Source: Clostridiales bacterium UBA5446
GTDB lineage: Bacteria > Bacillota > Clostridia > Oscillospirales > Oscillospiraceae
Assembly: GCA_002427465.1 (NCBI GenBank)
Contig: DIRC01000055.1
Location: forward strand, 6,317-14,807
DNA: 8,491 bases
Direction: 5' to 3'
Shown: positions 6,163 through 8,491 of the stretch, piece by piece
Layout of the letters: each line of letters begins with the position of its first letter
How positions within the stretch are numbered: the stretch's first letter is position 1
Notes under the pieces: generated by a model
Database searches by the model: none
What the model was told of the DNA's origin: nothing
What the model saw: only the letters and a program-made list of their open reading frames with translations
Program-made: the position numbers and the translations under genes

Positions 6163-6963
6163 ATGCTGAAGATACTGGTATGCGTGAAGCAGGTGCCGGA
6201 CGTGGACCAGATGCGGATGGACCCGGAGACGGGGAACCTGATCCGGGAAGGGGTTCCCGCGATCCTGAACCCGCTGGACGCCAACGCGGTTTCGGCCGCG
6301 GTGAAGGTGAAGGAAACATACGGCGGTGAGATAACGCTCATCACGATGGGGCCGCCGGCCGCGGAGGCCGTGCTGCGGGAATGCCTGGCAGTGGGTGCCG
6401 ACAAAGCGGTGCTGGTGACGGACCGGGCCTTCGGCAACGCGGATACTCTGGCCACCAGCTACTCCATCGTCTCCGCGGCAAACACGCTGGATAAGTTCGA
6501 CCTCGTTTTCTGCGGCAAGGAGACGCTGGACGGGGCGACGGGCCAGATGGGCGCACAGCTGGCCGAGCGGTTCGACGCGGCGCAGATCACCTCGGCGTCG
6601 CTGATCAGTGAGATCGACGCAGCGAACAGGAAGCTGGTGGTGGAACGGGAGCTTGAAACGGGCGTGGAGACGCTGGAGGTCACGATGCCCTGCCTGTTCA
6701 CGATGGAGAAAACACACTATCCCGTCCGCATCCCGAATTTGAAGGGGAAGCTGGCGGCGAGGAAAGCGCCGGTCTCCAAGATAACGGCGGACGACATTCC
6801 GGGCCTTGACCGGAACCGGATTGGGGACCCGGGGTCGCCGACGAAGGTACCGCGGACATTCCCTCCCGTCATGCCGGAGCCGGGCGTGATCCTGGACGAG
6901 GGCAATGTGGAAGCGACCGTCGGAAAGCTCGTGGCTATCCTGACCGCGGACGGCAGCATTTGA
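6163..6963 (+). CDS. etfB: Electron transfer flavoprotein subunit beta
   Basis: This 266-residue protein has the usual EtfB length and motifs: CVKQVPD (7-13), 'NPLDANAV' (36-43), 'GADKAVLVTD' (78-87), 'ADTLATSY' (93-100), the nucleotide-binding segment 'CGKETLDGATGQMG' (117-130), and 'PCLFTMEK' (176-183). EtfB pairs with EtfA. In ordinary ETFs it holds AMP, while in bifurcating or confurcating ETFs the same site holds a second FAD that exchanges electrons with NAD(H). The position directly between a lactate dehydrogenase and etfA matches the lctB role. The sequence alone does not prove FAD in place of AMP. ATG at 6163 starts one base after the glcD stop; a GGAGG inside the end of glcD, about 9 nt upstream, serves as its ribosome site. 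Cytoplasmic. Confidence 0.95.
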   Translation: MLKILVCVKQVPDVDQMRMDPETGNLIREGVPAILNPLDANAVSAAVKVKETYGGEITLITMGPPAAEAVLRECLAVGADKAVLVTDRAFGNADTLATSYSIVSAANTLDKFDLVFCGKETLDGATGQMGAQLAERFDAAQITSASLISEIDAANRKLVVERELETGVETLEVTMPCLFTMEKTHYPVRIPNLKGKLAARKAPVSKITADDIPGLDRNRIGDPGSPTKVPRTFPPVMPEPGVILDEGNVEATVGKLVAILTADGSI

Positions 6964-6976
6964 GGAGGCGAGAGAA

Positions 6977-7981
6977 ATGGATAAAAGCGCATACAAAAAC
7001 ATGTGGGTCTACGTGGAACACGACGGCGCGGACGTGCATCCCGTTTCCCTGGAACTGTGCTGCGAGGTGCGGAAGCTCTGCGACCTTTCCGGCGACAACC
7101 TGATCGCGGTCGTCGTGGGGGAATTGCCCGAAAGCGAGCTGAACAAGATCAGAGACTGTGCGGTGGACGGGATCCTCTTCGTTTCCGGCACCGGCTACGA
7201 ACGCTACAACACCGAGGCCTACGCCAATCTATTCACGGTGCTGTGCAGGAAATACAATCCGTCCGCCGTGTTCGTGGGCGGGACGACGAACGGGCGCGAC
7301 TTTGCGCCACGGTTCGCGGCGAGGCTGGAGACGGGCTGCACGTCTGACGCGACGGAGGTGATCTACAACCCGGAAACGACGGACATCGAGTTTGTGGAGC
7401 CGGCGGCGGGGGGGAAGATCATGGCGGTGATCACCGTCCCCGTGCTGCGTCCCCAGGTGGGGACCATCCGTCCGGGCACGTTCAAATACATCCCCGCGGG
7501 CCAGAAGGCCGGGATCGAGGAACTGCACGAGAAAATCTGCTTCGATCCGGAAAAGATCCGGACGAAGTTTCTCTCCTTCGAGGCGGACGCCTTCGACCCG
7601 GAATTGGACATCGCGAATGAGGACGTGATCATCTGCGTGGGCAACGGTCTCGCGGACGAGGCGTCTCTCCAGCGGTACCGGGACCTGGCGAAGCTGCTGG
7701 GGGGCAAGATCGCGTGCACGCGGCCGCTGTACGACCGGGAGATCCTGTCGTACAAGCTGCAGGTGGGCCAGTCGGGCGTGATGGTCAAGCCGAAGCTGTA
7801 CATCGGATTCGGCATCTCCGGCGCGGTGAACCATGTGACGGGCGTGGAGGCGGAAAAATTCGTCGCGGTGAACACGGACCCGGACGCGCCGATCTTCCAC
7901 TACTGCGACTACGGCATCGTCGGCGATATGGACGAAGTCTGCGACGCCATGATCGCGGCGATCAAAGCAGGTAAAAAATAA
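6977..7981 (+). CDS. etfA: Electron transfer flavoprotein subunit alpha
   Basis: This 334-residue partner of EtfB supplies the shuttling FAD. N-terminal half: 'GGTTNGRDFAPRFAARLETGCTSD' (101-124) and 'RPQVGTIRPG' (158-167). The C-terminal FAD domain has the family signature in order: 'CTRPLYD' (247-253, conserved Arg before the flavin), 'VGQSGVMVKPKLYIGFGISGAVNHVTG' (263-289) and 'VAVNTDPDAPIFHYCDYGIVGD' (297-318). Ser stands where the common motif has Thr (GQTG), and Asn-His where it often has Gln-His. The N-terminus goes straight into the Etf fold: there is no Cys-rich ferredoxin-like domain such as some anaerobic EtfA proteins carry. GGAGG (6964-6968) directly follows the etfB stop and lies 8 nt before the ATG. 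It is the last gene of the glcD-etfB-etfA operon and presumably takes electrons from the dehydrogenase FAD in the cytoplasm. Confidence 0.95.
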   Translation: MDKSAYKNMWVYVEHDGADVHPVSLELCCEVRKLCDLSGDNLIAVVVGELPESELNKIRDCAVDGILFVSGTGYERYNTEAYANLFTVLCRKYNPSAVFVGGTTNGRDFAPRFAARLETGCTSDATEVIYNPETTDIEFVEPAAGGKIMAVITVPVLRPQVGTIRPGTFKYIPAGQKAGIEELHEKICFDPEKIRTKFLSFEADAFDPELDIANEDVIICVGNGLADEASLQRYRDLAKLLGGKIACTRPLYDREILSYKLQVGQSGVMVKPKLYIGFGISGAVNHVTGVEAEKFVAVNTDPDAPIFHYCDYGIVGDMDEVCDAMIAAIKAGKK

Positions 7982-8020
7982 TATTGGTAGCGACTGATAT
8001 TGACTTTGACCGCATATTTT

Positions 8021-8049
8021 AGCCGTTCTGCTAGCGGCTTGCTAATTTT
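8021..8049 (+). terminator. Weak hairpin with T run after etfA
   Basis: AGCCG (8021-8025) pairs with CGGCT (8035-8039), and TTTT follows at 8045-8048. It is the only terminator-like structure close to the end of the etf operon. The stem is only five pairs and the T run is short and six bases away, so termination here is uncertain. Confidence 0.3.
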
Positions 8050-8109
8050 GACTCCGCTAAACGCCCTGAAACGTGCTGATACAAGGGAATACGGCAAGAC
8101 ACGAAGAAG

Positions 8110-8144
8110 CCGCCGAAGCCCTGATACAGCAAGGGTTTCGGCGG
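8110..8144. repeat. Strong 13-bp inverted repeat (hairpin)
   Basis: CCGCCGAAGCCCT (8110-8122) pairs with AGGGTTTCGGCGG (8132-8144), with a single G-T wobble and a 9-base loop. No T run follows on either strand, so it is a poor terminator candidate. It lies in DNA without a recognised gene about 130 bp after etfA and could be a mobile-element end structure, a recombination site or a structured RNA element; the sequence does not decide. Confidence 0.6.
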
Positions 8145-8340
8145 TGCTGCGCAGTGCTGAAAGATACTGTAAAGTACACGTCTGTGTCAACGGCCAAGAG
8201 AAAGAAAAGATGTTCAAATCGTTTCTGTGGTTTCAGGAATCAAGTTGCAAGCCTGTATAAACTAAGTATTTATTTTATAGCAATATGCTTCTCCATACCG
8301 GTAAGTACATCGGGTATTCCGAAAACAGCAACTGCTGGAG

Positions 8341-8491
8341 ATGGATAAACGTGAGGCCAGTCGCAAAATTCTCAACAGCGAATATGCCCCAAGAAAAGGC
8401 AATTATTATCGACAGCTCTTTGATTACTGGTGGACGCTGTGCTGCCCAACCAACACGCATTTCAAGCTTAGGGAAGCTCTGAACAAATGGG
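8341..8491 (+). CDS. Possible 5' end of an unrecognised gene, cut by window edge
   Basis: From ATG 8341 the frame stays open for 50 codons to the window end (beginning MDKREASRKILNSEYAPRK). The composition looks protein-like: a charged N-terminus, then 'NYYRQLFDYWWTLCCP' rich in aromatics with a Cys pair, then 'HFKLREALNKW'. The frame is open back to the stop at 8302-8304. GGAG abuts the ATG directly, which is too close for initiation, so the start may differ or the frame may be spurious. I do not recognise a family. Confidence 0.25.
   Translation, partial: MDKREASRKILNSEYAPRKGNYYRQLFDYWWTLCCPTNTHFKLREALNKW

Larger units (their letters stand above)
7982..8340. other. Non-coding stretch downstream of etfA
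   Basis: Apart from the two hairpins listed separately I see nothing firm. Base composition drops relative to etfA. Several short open frames overlap (for example plus-strand frames at 8000-8260 and 8073-8348), but none has a ribosome binding site or a recognisable domain. It may be the boundary between the lactate operon and different DNA to the right. Confidence 0.4.

Noticed and set aside
4698..6455. 585-codon minus-strand open frame opposite glcD and etfB
   Set aside because: It is a long antisense frame typical of GC-rich genes. Its translation is rich in Arg, Gly, Asp and His without any domain, and the plus strand carries unmistakable glcD and etfB. A similar short frame opposite the left repeat copy is the same shadow.

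Overview
The window looks like a piece of chromosome from a strictly anaerobic, lactate-metabolising bacterium. The GC-rich backbone, the strong GGAGG ribosome binding sites and the larA / FAD-linked dehydrogenase / etfB / etfA order would fit Clostridia or Synergistota. That placement is inference; no rRNA or marker gene is present.

Backbone, left (2-1006): the 3' three quarters of a LarA-family nickel-pincer racemase, cut by the window edge, with catalytic-residue spacing identical to that known for lactate racemase. Backbone, right (4722-7981): a tight operon of a GlcD/LctD-type FAD-linked 2-hydroxyacid (D-lactate) dehydrogenase, etfB and etfA. Together these are the parts of an Etf-linked lactate oxidation system like the lct locus of Acetobacterium: the racemase interconverts L- and D-lactate, the flavoprotein oxidises lactate to pyruvate, and EtfAB passes the electrons on, probably to NAD+ with ferredoxin-driven confurcation.

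The two halves are split by about 3.4 kb of lower-GC DNA (about 1245-4651). It holds a convergent-to-larA pair on the minus strand, a metallo-beta-lactamase-fold hydrolase and an OFA-type MFS transporter. A divergent IclR-family regulator on the plus strand is separated from them by an AT-rich control region with a 10-bp palindrome. This reads as a self-contained, IclR-controlled uptake-and-hydrolysis module of unknown substrate.

The key structural observation is that the module is flanked by a 268-bp direct repeat (977-1244 and 4652-4919, no indels, 17 mismatches by hand count). Each copy contains the larA 3' end, the 40-bp larA-glcD spacer and the first 66 codons of glcD. The left copy is a decapitated glcD (pseudogene, GTG start). 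The right copy carries a larA-tail remnant plus the intact glcD (ATG start). Removing one repeat and the module would restore a contiguous larA-glcD-etfB-etfA operon, so the module probably entered by homologous recombination with, or duplication of, a diverged copy of this locus.

The last 510 bases (7982-8491) hold a weak hairpin after etfA, a strong 13-bp inverted repeat, and an unrecognised open frame that runs off the window.
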